Positions 44,129-53,452 of a DNA stretch of 64,000 bases are shown here, in pieces. Positions within the stretch are counted from its first letter, which is position 1, and every line of letters starts with the position of its first letter. This stretch comes from MKUN01 sp964481425 (lineage in GTDB: Bacteria; Bacteroidota; Bacteroidia; Chitinophagales; Chitinophagaceae). The translations under genes were made by a program, and so were the position numbers. The stretch is taken from positions 1 to 64,000 of the forward strand of contig CAYZTM010000020.1 in assembly GCA_964481425.1 (NCBI GenBank), given 5' to 3'. The notes below the pieces were generated by a model that was not told the DNA's origin, did not search any database, and saw only the letters and a program-made list of their open reading frames with translations.

Positions 44129-47100
44129 TTAGTTGATCATGAACCTAAGTATATGAGCCTCATCACCGGTGCCCAGCTTGAGTACGTACATGCCACCCGG
44201 CATATCAACGAGGTTGAACTTAATTTCCATTACATTATTCGTAATGTTTGTTTTATCGCTATACACTACCTGTCCAAGGGCATTAATCACCTCTATAGGA
44301 ATGTTATCCTGCGATGCAATACCCTGGAAGATACCCTTGACAGCAAACGTACCGTTATTCGGGTTAGGATATAGCGTAATCGCAGTTTCCTGGCCTGTTA
44401 CAGATGTAGTATGCAGGGTTATGTCAGGATTACCCCAGAAGGCGCTGGCAGTATCGGTAAGAGCACAGGTAAAGCTACTATGTACTACTACCTTTATCTG
44501 ATCGTTTGCAGTAAGATTATAACCGGTGTAAGTGTTGCCTGTAACATTTGGTATCAAGACCCCGTCCCTGAACCATTCGAAGGTGGGGTTAGGACCGGCA
44601 TTCACTGCAGTAGCTGTGAAATCAATAGGCTGTCCCGGTAAGATCACTGATGGATTGGCCGTCAGCACTACAGATGGTGCTATCTGTGTGCCCAGTGTGA
44701 TATGGACACCATTACTTGTATCAACCGGGTTGGTTACGCAGACCTGGTTGCTGGTCAGGATACAGAAAATACTGTCATTGTTGTACAAGGACGGTGAGCC
44801 CCAGAAGCTATCCGTTGCACCAAGCACCCAGAAACCATTCTTCACCCACTGGTACTGCGGATCATCGCCTCCATTAATTATGGTGGCCGTGAAGGTCACG
44901 TTATCTCCAAGGCATATTGTATCACTCGGATCAACAGTAATGGATATTGAAGCGGTGGTAGTAGGTCTTATGACTACGTGCGTGGTGTCCGGGGCCGACA
45001 GGCAACCATTCAATATTGCAGAAACAATATAATCACCCGAATCTGCAAGCTGCACATTTGTAAGGATGGGGTCTGCTATGGGTGTGTAATAGCCATTAGG
45101 CCCTACCCATGAGTATTGTGCTCCGGGCACCAGGACACCTGCATCCAGCTTCAGGGTATCACCTGTACAAAGCGGGCCATTATTGCTAGCCTGCAGGCCG
45201 GCAAGCAGGATATTGCCTATAAACACTTGCGTGCTATCTTTTGAATGGCAACCCGCAGGTGAAGTGAATTCAACTGTGTATTCACCACCATATAAAGTTA
45301 TCGCATTTGACCTGGTTGGGCTGTCAAGTGTTGATGTTGGGCCGTCAGGATAGGTCCACAATACAGTTGAACCCGCAATGTCGCTGGTAGAATACAGTTC
45401 CAGCGTGCCACCGACGCATACAGGAGTATTGCTGCTTACAGTAATTACCGGTAATGGGTTGATCGTGACGCCGATGACCGTTGGTAAAGAAGTACAGTTA
45501 AATGTATCCTTCACAGTAACTGAATAATTGCCCCCATATGCGGCCGTAACGTTTGGCACTACCTGGTTTTGGCCGGGTATGTTATTACCAAATGCGGCAG
45601 GGCCTGACCACTTATATGTTGCCCCGTAGGTTGCCGAAACGGCGTCTAACTTAAGCGAATCACCAGCACACACGGGCGAATTACTACTGGCACCCGGCTG
45701 AGCAGGTGCAGGAGGCTCAGTGAGTGTAACAGGACCCAATGCATTAGATGGGCAAGATGCCGGGAAAGCCGAGGTCACATAAATATTATCATAAACGCCT
45801 AAGCAGAGACCGGAACGTGTATAAGTACCCGTTGCCGTACTGGTAAAGTTAACAGGAAACTGCAACACGGCATTTTTAAGATAATGCAACGTGTAGCTTG
45901 TATTCGGGTCTAAGCCTGATATGGTAAATGAGCCATTACATGTACCACATTTTGTAGGATTGGTTGATGAGAGACTTGTAAGGGTAGGCGTCTTGTTGAT
46001 CACCACATTGGTTGTCGCAGAATCTTTGCAACCGGTGGTGAGATCCGTTACCACTATTTTGTAAGTACCTGCGTCTACGGTAGCTACTGCGGTCCGGGTA
46101 GGACTTTGCACACCTGTAACATTGAAGCCAGTCGGGCCTGTCCATGCCCATGATACACCTGCAGCAGGGCCACCCGTTAAATTGAGGTTATTACCGCTAC
46201 ATATCGGGCTATTACTGCCGGCTGTCGCTGCAGGATTAGCCGGGTTGGTTAGCGTAACCGGCCCAACAGAATTGGTGATACATCCACCCTTGGTAGCATA
46301 TATATTATCGTAAGTACCCGCAGGCAGGCTGCAAACGCTGATACATCCACTTGCATCGCTCGCTACGGCACCTGTATTTACAACATTGTTAGATGGGTCG
46401 AGGTAGGTTATGACAAAACCACCGGTTGACGGCGGAAGCCCACATATTTTAAAGCAACCGGAGTTACCACAGGTAGTAGGATTGGTAGTTGTAACACCCG
46501 ATAATGTGTATGATGGATTAACGAGCACAATGGGACCGGCCCATGTATTGGTGGTACAGCCATTTCGTACCACGTATATATTCGTATAGTTACCCTCACA
46601 CATGTTGCTCAACGTAATCTGCCCTGAACCATTAGTACTGCGGTTAAGGGCAGACATCGGGTTACCATTAAATAAATAATACACATTCCATTGATTGGCA
46701 ATATTGGCTGTAAGACCAGATATTGTAATGGTACCATCACAGCCAGGCACACAGTTAGTCGGATTCGTAGAACCAACATTGGTTATACCATAAGATGGGT
46801 TCACCAAAATAACGGGGCCGATAATATTAGAGGTACAACCATCCTTAACTATGTAGATATTTGTGTACGAACCTGCTATAAGGCCATTTATTGTCAAGGC
46901 TCCGCCAATTGCGATAGCACTGGTGGCAGAAGAATCATGGATCACATTGAGCGGATCGGTCCAGAATAGTTCATAACCCTGGCCTGTGGTCAGTCCGCCG
47001 ATTTTTATAGATCCATCGTTACCCGGTGTACAGGTTGTTGGGTTCGTCAAACCACTTAAGGAAATATTATAAACGGGGTTGCTCAAAACCGTGACTACAT

Positions 47101-49201
47101 TGGGAGTCTGGCATACCGGGACGGTCTGTGTCAGTACATAAACCGTATAAGAGCCTGCGATCAAATTGCTTATTGTGATTGCACCCGCTGTTGCAGTTGC
47201 GGTCATGTTACCATTCATTGGGCCATTCCAGAACACATCATAAGTAGTGCCGGTAGTAAGACCCGAAACTTTTATCTGCCCCTCATTACCAGGCACACAG
47301 GTGCTTGGGTTGGTCGGGGTTAATGTTAACGTTGGTGTCTGTAATACCGAGACATTGGTAGTGAATGTATCCTTACAGCCAAACGCATCAGTGACGATCA
47401 TGCTATAAGTACCAGCATAGGTAGTAAGCATATTGGTCCTGGTCTGGTTCTGGCCTACCTGGTCGTATGCTACGGGGCCGAGCCATTCCCAGCCGGTGAT
47501 CGGGTCTATCGGAGTACCATTGAGGTTAAGTGTCGTTCCGCTACATACAGGACTATTACTGCTGGGCGTAGCCTGCGGCTGAGCATGTATAGTAACATTT
47601 GCAGTCCCGACCGCAGTGGTATCACAGCCATAAAAAGCTTTAACTGTGTAAGTACCTGTATTGGTCATTGCCGCATTACAAACATCAAGGTTCGGGTTGG
47701 TAGTTATCACAGGCGCAAAGGTTGGAGGATAGGTCCAAATATATTTTGTGCCAGCATTAGCATTGGCAACGTTCGCAGTCAGCGTTACACAACTACCCAC
47801 ACATACATCGGTATTACCCGCTATTATTGGCGTATTAAGTACTATGATCGGCAATATATTCGCTGTATAGTCGTGAGTTTCGCCGTAGTTCCATACTGGG
47901 CCTGCATTACAAGGGTCAAAGCTTGCGGGTGCTACTCCTCTGCCCACCATTACACGCATTCTATGGTTCCCGGTTGTGGCACCGGTTGGTATATTGATCG
48001 TTATATTGTTCGGTATCGGGTAATTGTTAGTTATGTTCGTCGCTGTGGCCACACTTTCCGACGCGCTGAATATACCATCGTCATTAAAGTCTATCCATAT
48101 GTTCACATTATCCTGCTGACCATTATTCGTTATTTTGGTTATGATTGCACCGTAGCTTACACACTGCATTAGTTGGACGGTCTCTATGGTTCGGTCGTCA
48201 TACGCGTTGGCATGACACCCGGTGCCAAAGTCCGTTATTGCTGATGCATTTTCACCTGTCAGTATGAAAGTGTTGATGCCATCACCACTACCACATCCAC
48301 CAGAGCCTGGATTAGGTATGCAATAGCAAGAAGTAGGCGGGTTTTCTGTTACGGTCACTACATTCGAATAACCAATATTGCCATTGAAGGTGCAAGTTAC
48401 TTTAAGCCTGTATTGCGTGGTAACTGTCTGTGCGCTAATGGGAAAACTTGTAGGGTTAGTAGCAGTACCACTGTCGTTCCAGCCAGCACCAGTATTGTAT
48501 TGCCATTGATAGGTAATTCCGGTATCAACAGTATAGCCAACATCACTCAAGGTGAAAGGCGTATTAGGGCAGATGTTAGCAGCGGTTGAAGAAGCCGTGC
48601 CACCAGTTGGTGTGCCTGTGCAGGGAGTGTAATATTTTACTACAAGATGTGGTGCGAGTGCGCCTGAAGTTTCACCACTAATTGTGTATATACCGGTACC
48701 CGACGTTTCAATAAATCCAAGTGTAATAGAGGAAACCGGCAGGTAAGTTGCCATTTGTACTGTACTGAGGGGTAATGTGACCGTTCCCACATTAGTACCC
48801 CAGGATGCAGAACTTACTATTGTGGCAGGGAATAGCGTATTGTACAAAGCCGGGCCAGCATATTGCGAAGCATCAAGATTGTTTATCGTTACCATGTAAG
48901 TGCCGGCAGCGGGAGCAACCACATTCGTAATATTGAATACGAGGTCAACACTTGCCATGACTGCCCCCACGGGTAAAACCAGATTAGGCTTCATTACCGC
49001 CCAGCCACGTTGCAGGTTTGTGGAAGACACAGTTAATGCGTTGTCCACCTTAGTGCCTAAAGAGTTCACCCAACCTGTTGTATCGGTGCCGGGGCTACCT
49101 GTAGCGTAAATATTCACAGTATTCATGTAGTAGGCATAGGTATTGCTGCATAGGGATAGCAGCAGAGCCATCATAAAAAGAGGTAGCTTTCTTAACGACA
49201 T
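44129..49201 (-). CDS. Giant T9SS surface protein with CBM96-like, GEVED-like, SprB-like and Ig-like domains
   Basis: The 1690-residue protein has a signal peptide (to about 24), a DNRLRE/CBM96-like N-terminal domain (about 25-193), an Ig-like domain (about 200-290), a GEVED-type domain (about 305-450: DNVNIWIDFNDDGIF, NYGETHDYTANI), Ig/PKD domains, five SprB-like repeats (about 622-708, 712-803, 806-897, 900-988, 1074-1164; core DGSIKIGGLTTG or GTITISGLTAN), more Ig-like domains, and a type-A sorting domain (from about 1605, LYPNPNNGTFAVKG). It is likely a cell-surface adhesin of the kind linked to gliding or attachment. It lies 210 bases downstream of gldE, probably in a separate transcript. 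Confidence 0.87.
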   Translation of the reverse strand: MSLRKLPLFMMALLLSLCSNTYAYYMNTVNIYATGSPGTDTTGWVNSLGTKVDNALTVSSTNLQRGWAVMKPNLVLPVGAVMASVDLVFNITNVVAPAAGTYMVTINNLDASQYAGPALYNTLFPATIVSSASWGTNVGTVTLPLSTVQMATYLPVSSITLGFIETSGTGIYTISGETSGALAPHLVVKYYTPCTGTPTGGTASSTAANICPNTPFTLSDVGYTVDTGITYQWQYNTGAGWNDSGTATNPTSFPISAQTVTTQYRLKVTCTFNGNIGYSNVVTVTENPPTSCYCIPNPGSGGCGSGDGINTFILTGENASAITDFGTGCHANAYDDRTIETVQLMQCVSYGAIITKITNNGQQDNVNIWIDFNDDGIFSASESVATATNITNNYPIPNNITINIPTGATTGNHRMRVMVGRGVAPASFDPCNAGPVWNYGETHDYTANILPIIVLNTPIIAGNTDVCVGSCVTLTANVANANAGTKYIWTYPPTFAPVITTNPNLDVCNAAMTNTGTYTVKAFYGCDTTAVGTANVTIHAQPQATPSSNSPVCSGTTLNLNGTPIDPITGWEWLGPVAYDQVGQNQTRTNMLTTYAGTYSMIVTDAFGCKDTFTTNVSVLQTPTLTLTPTNPSTCVPGNEGQIKVSGLTTGTTYDVFWNGPMNGNMTATATAGAITISNLIAGSYTVYVLTQTVPVCQTPNVVTVLSNPVYNISLSGLTNPTTCTPGNDGSIKIGGLTTGQGYELFWTDPLNVIHDSSATSAIAIGGALTINGLIAGSYTNIYIVKDGCTSNIIGPVILVNPSYGITNVGSTNPTNCVPGCDGTITISGLTANIANQWNVYYLFNGNPMSALNRSTNGSGQITLSNMCEGNYTNIYVVRNGCTTNTWAGPIVLVNPSYTLSGVTTTNPTTCGNSGCFKICGLPPSTGGFVITYLDPSNNVVNTGAVASDASGCISVCSLPAGTYDNIYATKGGCITNSVGPVTLTNPANPAATAGSNSPICSGNNLNLTGGPAAGVSWAWTGPTGFNVTGVQSPTRTAVATVDAGTYKIVVTDLTTGCKDSATTNVVINKTPTLTSLSSTNPTKCGTCNGSFTISGLDPNTSYTLHYLKNAVLQFPVNFTSTATGTYTRSGLCLGVYDNIYVTSAFPASCPSNALGPVTLTEPPAPAQPGASSNSPVCAGDSLKLDAVSATYGATYKWSGPAAFGNNIPGQNQVVPNVTAAYGGNYSVTVKDTFNCTSLPTVIGVTINPLPVITVSSNTPVCVGGTLELYSTSDIAGSTVLWTYPDGPTSTLDSPTRSNAITLYGGEYTVEFTSPAGCHSKDSTQVFIGNILLAGLQASNNGPLCTGDTLKLDAGVLVPGAQYSWVGPNGYYTPIADPILTNVQLADSGDYIVSAILNGCLSAPDTTHVVIRPTTTASISITVDPSDTICLGDNVTFTATIINGGDDPQYQWVKNGFWVLGATDSFWGSPSLYNNDSIFCILTSNQVCVTNPVDTSNGVHITLGTQIAPSVVLTANPSVILPGQPIDFTATAVNAGPNPTFEWFRDGVLIPNVTGNTYTGYNLTANDQIKVVVHSSFTCALTDTASAFWGNPDITLHTTSVTGQETAITLYPNPNNGTFAVKGIFQGIASQDNIPIEVINALGQVVYSDKTNITNNVMEIKFNLVDMPGGMYVLKLGTGDEAHILRFMIN

Positions 49202-49411
49202 AGTCTTTGAATTGTTTGCTTAATAAACTAATAGTACGCGCGTAAAATATCAGTTGATTTTTTTAACAAATATTTGGGAGTAAATTAGTTATAAAATGTC
49301 TAAAAAAAAAATCTCTGCATGAAGATTTCTTAAATAACCAATAGTTTTATTAAAAATAATAACACTCCATAAACAATAGACATCAAGCACAATTTACATT
49401 AAAATAATACA

Positions 49412-50788
49412 CTAATCTTCTTTCTCTGTAGGAGTATTAATGGTGAGTTTTACCCTTTTAATGCGCATTTTTTCAATTTCAAGCACAGTAAAATCATAGT
49501 TCTCGAAACTTATTGTTTCATTGATCGCGGGGAACTTGCCTGATATTTCCAGCATCAGCCCACCAAGGGAATCACTCTCTCCTCTGACAGCATCAAAAAC
49601 ATCCGACTGTTCCCCTATGATCCTGCAAACATCGTTGATGAGTGTCTTGCCATCGAATATGAAATTAAAATCATCTATTCGTTTAAAGTGGAGATCTTCT
49701 TCATCAAACTCATCTTTGATATCGCCTATGATCTCTTCCATTATGTCCTCCAGGGTAACAATACCTGATGTACCACCAAATTCATCTACAACTATTGCGA
49801 AATGGATACGCTTCTGCTGAAATTCATGCAGCAGGTCCTCTATTAATTTTCCTTCGTGTACAAAATACGCTGGTCTGATCAAAGTGTGCCAGTCGAGCTC
49901 ATTATGCTCTGTGTAAGGCAGCAGGTCTTTGGTATGTATCATGCCTGCTATCTTATCCAGGCTTTCCTTGTATACTGGCAAGCGAGAATAACCCACTTCT
50001 ATGCAATATTGCTGCATTGCCGTAAAGGTCATATCATAGGATATGCCGCTTACATCCATACGGGTGCGCATGATCTGTCTTACAGTAATGTTACTGAATT
50101 TCAATATACCTTTAAATATGTTCACCTCCTCACGGGTGGCCGAATGACCAACTGTAAGTTCAATGGCATGCTCAAAATCCTCATTGCTCAGGTTATTAAT
50201 GCTTTTAGCCCCCAATTTACCCTCTATATAGGAGGTTGATGACACCAGCATCCGGCTCACAGGCAGAAATGCTTTCGACATCAATTTCAATACCGGGGCT
50301 GAAAATAGGGCCATGCGCATATTGTTTTGCGTAGCATACACTTTAGGCAAAACTTCCCCAAAAAGCACCAGCAGGAAGGTTACAATAACTACCTGTATCA
50401 GGAAGGAGACGATTGGGCTGATATCCTGCGGCATCAGGCTGTTGACCAATAAGTTAGTACTAATAACGATGGCAATATTTATAAAGTTATTGGCTACAAG
50501 TATGGTCGCTAAAAGTAGCTTTGGCTGGTCAAGAAGGCGTATCACTTGCCTGGCCCCGGCATCTTCCTTAGTTTTCAGGTAATTTATGTCTTTTGCTGTC
50601 AGCGAAAAATAGGCTGTTTCGGCCCCGGCAGTTATAGCGGTAAGCAATAGCAAGACCAATATAATAATGATAAGGATCGTAATATTAGATGCTGAAAAAG
50701 GTGCGCTTGCGGCTTCAAATAGAATAGTGTTCAGTATCGTCCCGCCTTCCGTGCTTTCCAAGTGTCGATTCGTTTGATGATGTATCAA
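49412..50788 (-). CDS. gldE: GldE-like CNNM/CorC-family transporter-associated protein
   Basis: The 458-residue membrane protein has an N-terminal DUF21/CNNM domain with three or four helices (about 25-175; LTAITAGAETAYFSLTAKD), a CBS pair (about 205-330; TRMDVSGISYDMTF and FAIVVDEFGGTSGIVTLEDIMEEIIGD) and a CorC/HlyC C-terminal domain. Hemolysin-C-like CNNM proteins are implicated in Mg/Co homeostasis. The order mutY-ssb-gldE identifies it as the gliding/T9SS-associated GldE of Bacteroidota. The start is uncertain: TTG at 50788, or TTG at 50761; no ATG is near. Confidence 0.85.
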   Translation of the reverse strand: MIHHQTNRHLESTEGGTILNTILFEAASAPFSASNITILIIIILVLLLLTAITAGAETAYFSLTAKDINYLKTKEDAGARQVIRLLDQPKLLLATILVANNFINIAIVISTNLLVNSLMPQDISPIVSFLIQVVIVTFLLVLFGEVLPKVYATQNNMRMALFSAPVLKLMSKAFLPVSRMLVSSTSYIEGKLGAKSINNLSNEDFEHAIELTVGHSATREEVNIFKGILKFSNITVRQIMRTRMDVSGISYDMTFTAMQQYCIEVGYSRLPVYKESLDKIAGMIHTKDLLPYTEHNELDWHTLIRPAYFVHEGKLIEDLLHEFQQKRIHFAIVVDEFGGTSGIVTLEDIMEEIIGDIKDEFDEEDLHFKRIDDFNFIFDGKTLINDVCRIIGEQSDVFDAVRGESDSLGGLMLEISGKFPAINETISFENYDFTVLEIEKMRIKRVKLTINTPTEKED

Positions 50789-50851
50789 AATTAAAAAAAG
50801 GAAAGAAATGCCGAGCCTTGTTCTTTCCTTCTTCCATAAAATAATTTATTC

Positions 50852-51301
50852 TTAAAAGGGCAAGTCGTCTTTAGTGCTGCTCTCATTACCGGAATCATAA
50901 TTTACATCCGGGCTATGGTAGTTACTTGATTCGGAATTAGAATCCGTATTATTTTGATATTCACTATCTTTTCTTTTGTCAAGCATTACCAGGTTATCAC
51001 CAACTATCTCTGTACTGAAACGTTTATTCTTATCTTTATCTTCCCATGTCCGATTCCTCAACCTGCCCTCAATAAATACAAGGCTGCCTTTATGCAAATA
51101 TTTTTGTGCCAGTTCTGCCAGTCCGCGCCAAAGTACAACCGTATGCCATTCTGTTTGCGACACGAGGTTGCCATTCTTATCCTTAAAGGTTTCTGTCGTT
51201 GCAAGGGGAAATTTAGCTACCGCAATATGTCCTTCCAGGTACTGCAGGTCCGGCTCTCGCCCAAGATTACCTATCAGTATTACTCGGTTAACGCCTCTCA
51301 T
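50852..51301 (-). CDS. ssb: Single-stranded DNA-binding protein
   Basis: The 149-residue protein has an OB-fold (MRGVNRVILIGNLGREPDLQYL, then TEWHTVVLWRGLAELAQKYL, about 1-108), a disordered Asn/Ser-rich linker, and the acidic tip KDDLPF that recruits partner proteins. It lies between mutY and gldE, 48 and 63 bases away. Confidence 0.95.
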   Translation of the reverse strand: MRGVNRVILIGNLGREPDLQYLEGHIAVAKFPLATTETFKDKNGNLVSQTEWHTVVLWRGLAELAQKYLHKGSLVFIEGRLRNRTWEDKDKNKRFSTEIVGDNLVMLDKRKDSEYQNNTDSNSESSNYHSPDVNYDSGNESSTKDDLPF

Positions 51302-51349
51302 GATAGTTCTGATTTGTCAATTAATCTAAATTTATATCCTTTAAGATTT

Positions 51350-52426
51350 CTAAAAGTATAATTTTTTTTCTAAAAAAGAAACAAGCGTCTTAGGGAAGGC
51401 TATATTTCGCAGATCGGCTATTAGCAGCCATTTCCCATCGTGCAGGCCCATTTTGGGGCGTCCATGCAATCTAATCACATAAAAATGGGCCTCTATGTAT
51501 TGATGCGTCAGGCGCTGCCTTGATACACCTTCATAGACCATGTCCCGTCCATCAATATCCAGCCCCATAAATGATGGGTGTCGCATAAGACCGTTTTTAT
51601 CCAGAGCATTGTCTGCCTCAATAAGATATGGCTCGTAAAGGTTTTGCCAGATGTCTCCCTCATTTCGCTTGTGCAGCCAGATATGGTCGTTTACAAGTAA
51701 CACCAAGTAATGAAAATATCGTTTTCTGACAGCTACCTTTTTACTCTTTACAGGTAACTCTGCAACAATGTCTTGACTGTAAGCAACACATTTCTTCTGC
51801 AAAGGGCATTTATCGCAAGCCGGCTGGCGGGGAATGCATACCGTCGCTCCCAGGTCCATGATCGCCTGATTGTATGCTGCACTGTCACCTGTATCCAACA
51901 AATCACCCGCGAGTTCCTGAAACATCTTCTTACCCGGCCCTGTATCTATAGCCTCTTCGATGCCAAAATACCGCGACAACACACGGTAAACATTCCCATC
52001 AACCACTGCCACACGCTTGCCGAATGCGAACGATGCTATTGCTGCCGCTGTATATGGGCCTATCCCTTTGAGGCACAACAAATGATCATATTCGTCAGGA
52101 AACGCGCCTCCAAATGTATCACTGATCTGCCTTGCTGTGGCAAGCATATTTTTGCAACGATTGTAATAACCCAAACCCTGCCACAAGCGATATACCTTTT
52201 CTTCATCAGCCATAGCCATATCGTGTATGGTTGGGAAGGCATCTATAAATCTCAAGTAGTATGGCTTCCCTTGCATAGCGCGCGTTTGCTGCAATATTAT
52301 TTCTGACAGCCATATTTTATAGGGGTCCTTTTCACCTTTCCAGGGCAAGCTCCGGTCATTGTCTAAAGCATGCCATTTCATCAATTCCTTTGTAAAAAAA
52401 CTATTTTGTCCTTTTGTTGCTTTCAT
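51350..52426 (-). CDS. mutY: Adenine DNA glycosylase MutY
   Basis: The 358-residue enzyme removes A opposite 8-oxoguanine. HhH-GPD domain: catalytic Glu in LSEIILQQTRAM, helix-hairpin-helix LCLKGIGPYTAAAIASFAFG followed by catalytic Asp in VVDGNVYRVLSRYFG. The [4Fe-4S] cluster is CX6CX2CX5C in CIPRQPACDKCPLQKKC. A C-terminal NUDIX-like 8-oxoG recognition domain (about 225-358) follows. ATG at 52426 is used; a GTG immediately before it is also possible. It is divergent from the transketolase gene. Confidence 0.95.
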   Translation of the reverse strand: MKATKGQNSFFTKELMKWHALDNDRSLPWKGEKDPYKIWLSEIILQQTRAMQGKPYYLRFIDAFPTIHDMAMADEEKVYRLWQGLGYYNRCKNMLATARQISDTFGGAFPDEYDHLLCLKGIGPYTAAAIASFAFGKRVAVVDGNVYRVLSRYFGIEEAIDTGPGKKMFQELAGDLLDTGDSAAYNQAIMDLGATVCIPRQPACDKCPLQKKCVAYSQDIVAELPVKSKKVAVRKRYFHYLVLLVNDHIWLHKRNEGDIWQNLYEPYLIEADNALDKNGLMRHPSFMGLDIDGRDMVYEGVSRQRLTHQYIEAHFYVIRLHGRPKMGLHDGKWLLIADLRNIAFPKTLVSFLEKKLYF

Positions 52427-52468
52427 CACGCTATAAATTTACATAAGCTGGTCGGCACACTTAATTTT

Positions 52469-52500
52469 TTGGTAAAAGTCACCTTTAAAAATTACTTTTG
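52469..52500 (+). promoter_or_regulatory. Promoter of the transketolase N-subunit gene
   Basis: A TTGG -33-like element at 52469-52472 and a perfect -7 box TACTTTTG at 52493-52500 are 20 bases apart. The ATG follows 22 bases later. Confidence 0.65.
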
Positions 52501-52522
52501 CCGCACAAGTTTTTAATATAAT

Positions 52523-53365
52523 ATGGAGCTAAGCAAGTTGCAGGAAATAGCGGCGCAGGTCCGCAGAGATATAGTACGTATGGTGTACAAACCGCAAAGT
52601 GGGCACCCGGGTGGTTCCTTAGGTTGTACTGACTTTATGGTGGGCCTTTATTTTCATGCCATGTACTACAATACGGAGTTCAACATGGACGGCATTGGTG
52701 AAGATTTGTTTTTCCTTTCTAACGGGCATATCTCGCCTGTATTTTATAGTGTGCTGGCGCGTGCAGGATTTTTCCCGGTAAGTGAACTGGCGACATTCCG
52801 CTTGATCAACTCCCGTTTGCAGGGCCATCCTGCCACGCACGAACACCTACCGGGTATAAGGATAGCTTCCGGTTCACTAGGCCAGGGGATGAGCGTTGCC
52901 TGTGGTGCTGCTTTAGCCAAAAGGTTGAACGGAGATGCGAAGCTCGTTTACTCATTACATGGTGACGGAGAACTCCAGGAAGGCCAAAACTGGGAAGCGA
53001 TCATGTTTGCAGCCCACCATAAGATAGACAACCTTATTGCAACCATAGATGTAAACGGCCAGCAAATAGATGGGCCCACAAATCAAGTAATGAACATAGC
53101 ACCACTGGAAGATAAATTCCTGGCCTTTGGCTGGCATGTAATGAAAATGGAGGGAAATGATATGGCCGACGTGGTAAGGATGCTTGATGCCGCCAAAGCG
53201 GAAACAGGTAAAGGAAAGCCCATCTGCATATTGATGCATACAGTGATGGGCAAAGGGGTCCCTTTCATGGAGGGTACGCACGAATGGCATGGTGTAGCAC
53301 CCAACGAAAAACAACTGGAGGAAGCCCTGCAGGCTTTGCCGGAAACCAACCTGGGGGATTATTAG
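52523..53365 (+). CDS. Transketolase, N-terminal (TPP-binding) subunit
   Basis: The 280-residue protein corresponds to the first domain of transketolase, which binds the diphosphate of TPP: SGHPGGSLGCTDFMVGLYF, ASGSLGQGMSVACGAALAKR, the GDGELQEGQNWEAIMFAAHHKIDNL metal/TPP motif, and HTVMGKGVPFME. Transketolase moves two-carbon units in the pentose phosphate pathway. Split N and C subunits occur in many bacteria and are then usually adjacent; here a strong terminator follows and the C-subunit is not within the window. Confidence 0.9.
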   Translation: MELSKLQEIAAQVRRDIVRMVYKPQSGHPGGSLGCTDFMVGLYFHAMYYNTEFNMDGIGEDLFFLSNGHISPVFYSVLARAGFFPVSELATFRLINSRLQGHPATHEHLPGIRIASGSLGQGMSVACGAALAKRLNGDAKLVYSLHGDGELQEGQNWEAIMFAAHHKIDNLIATIDVNGQQIDGPTNQVMNIAPLEDKFLAFGWHVMKMEGNDMADVVRMLDAAKAETGKGKPICILMHTVMGKGVPFMEGTHEWHGVAPNEKQLEEALQALPETNLGDY

Positions 53366-53393
53366 CAGCAACTTTATTCAAGAGAATAATAAC

Positions 53394-53424
53394 AAATAGG
53401 GTGGGTCATTGACCCACCCTATTT
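53394..53424. terminator. Bidirectional terminator
   Basis: AAATAGGGTGGGTC and its complement form a perfect 14-base stem around ATT, with T-rich flank on + and A-rich on the other side. It serves the transketolase gene and the convergent T9SS gene. Confidence 0.85.
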
Positions 53425-53452
53425 CTATTCTAAACGTATTTGTTATTACCAC

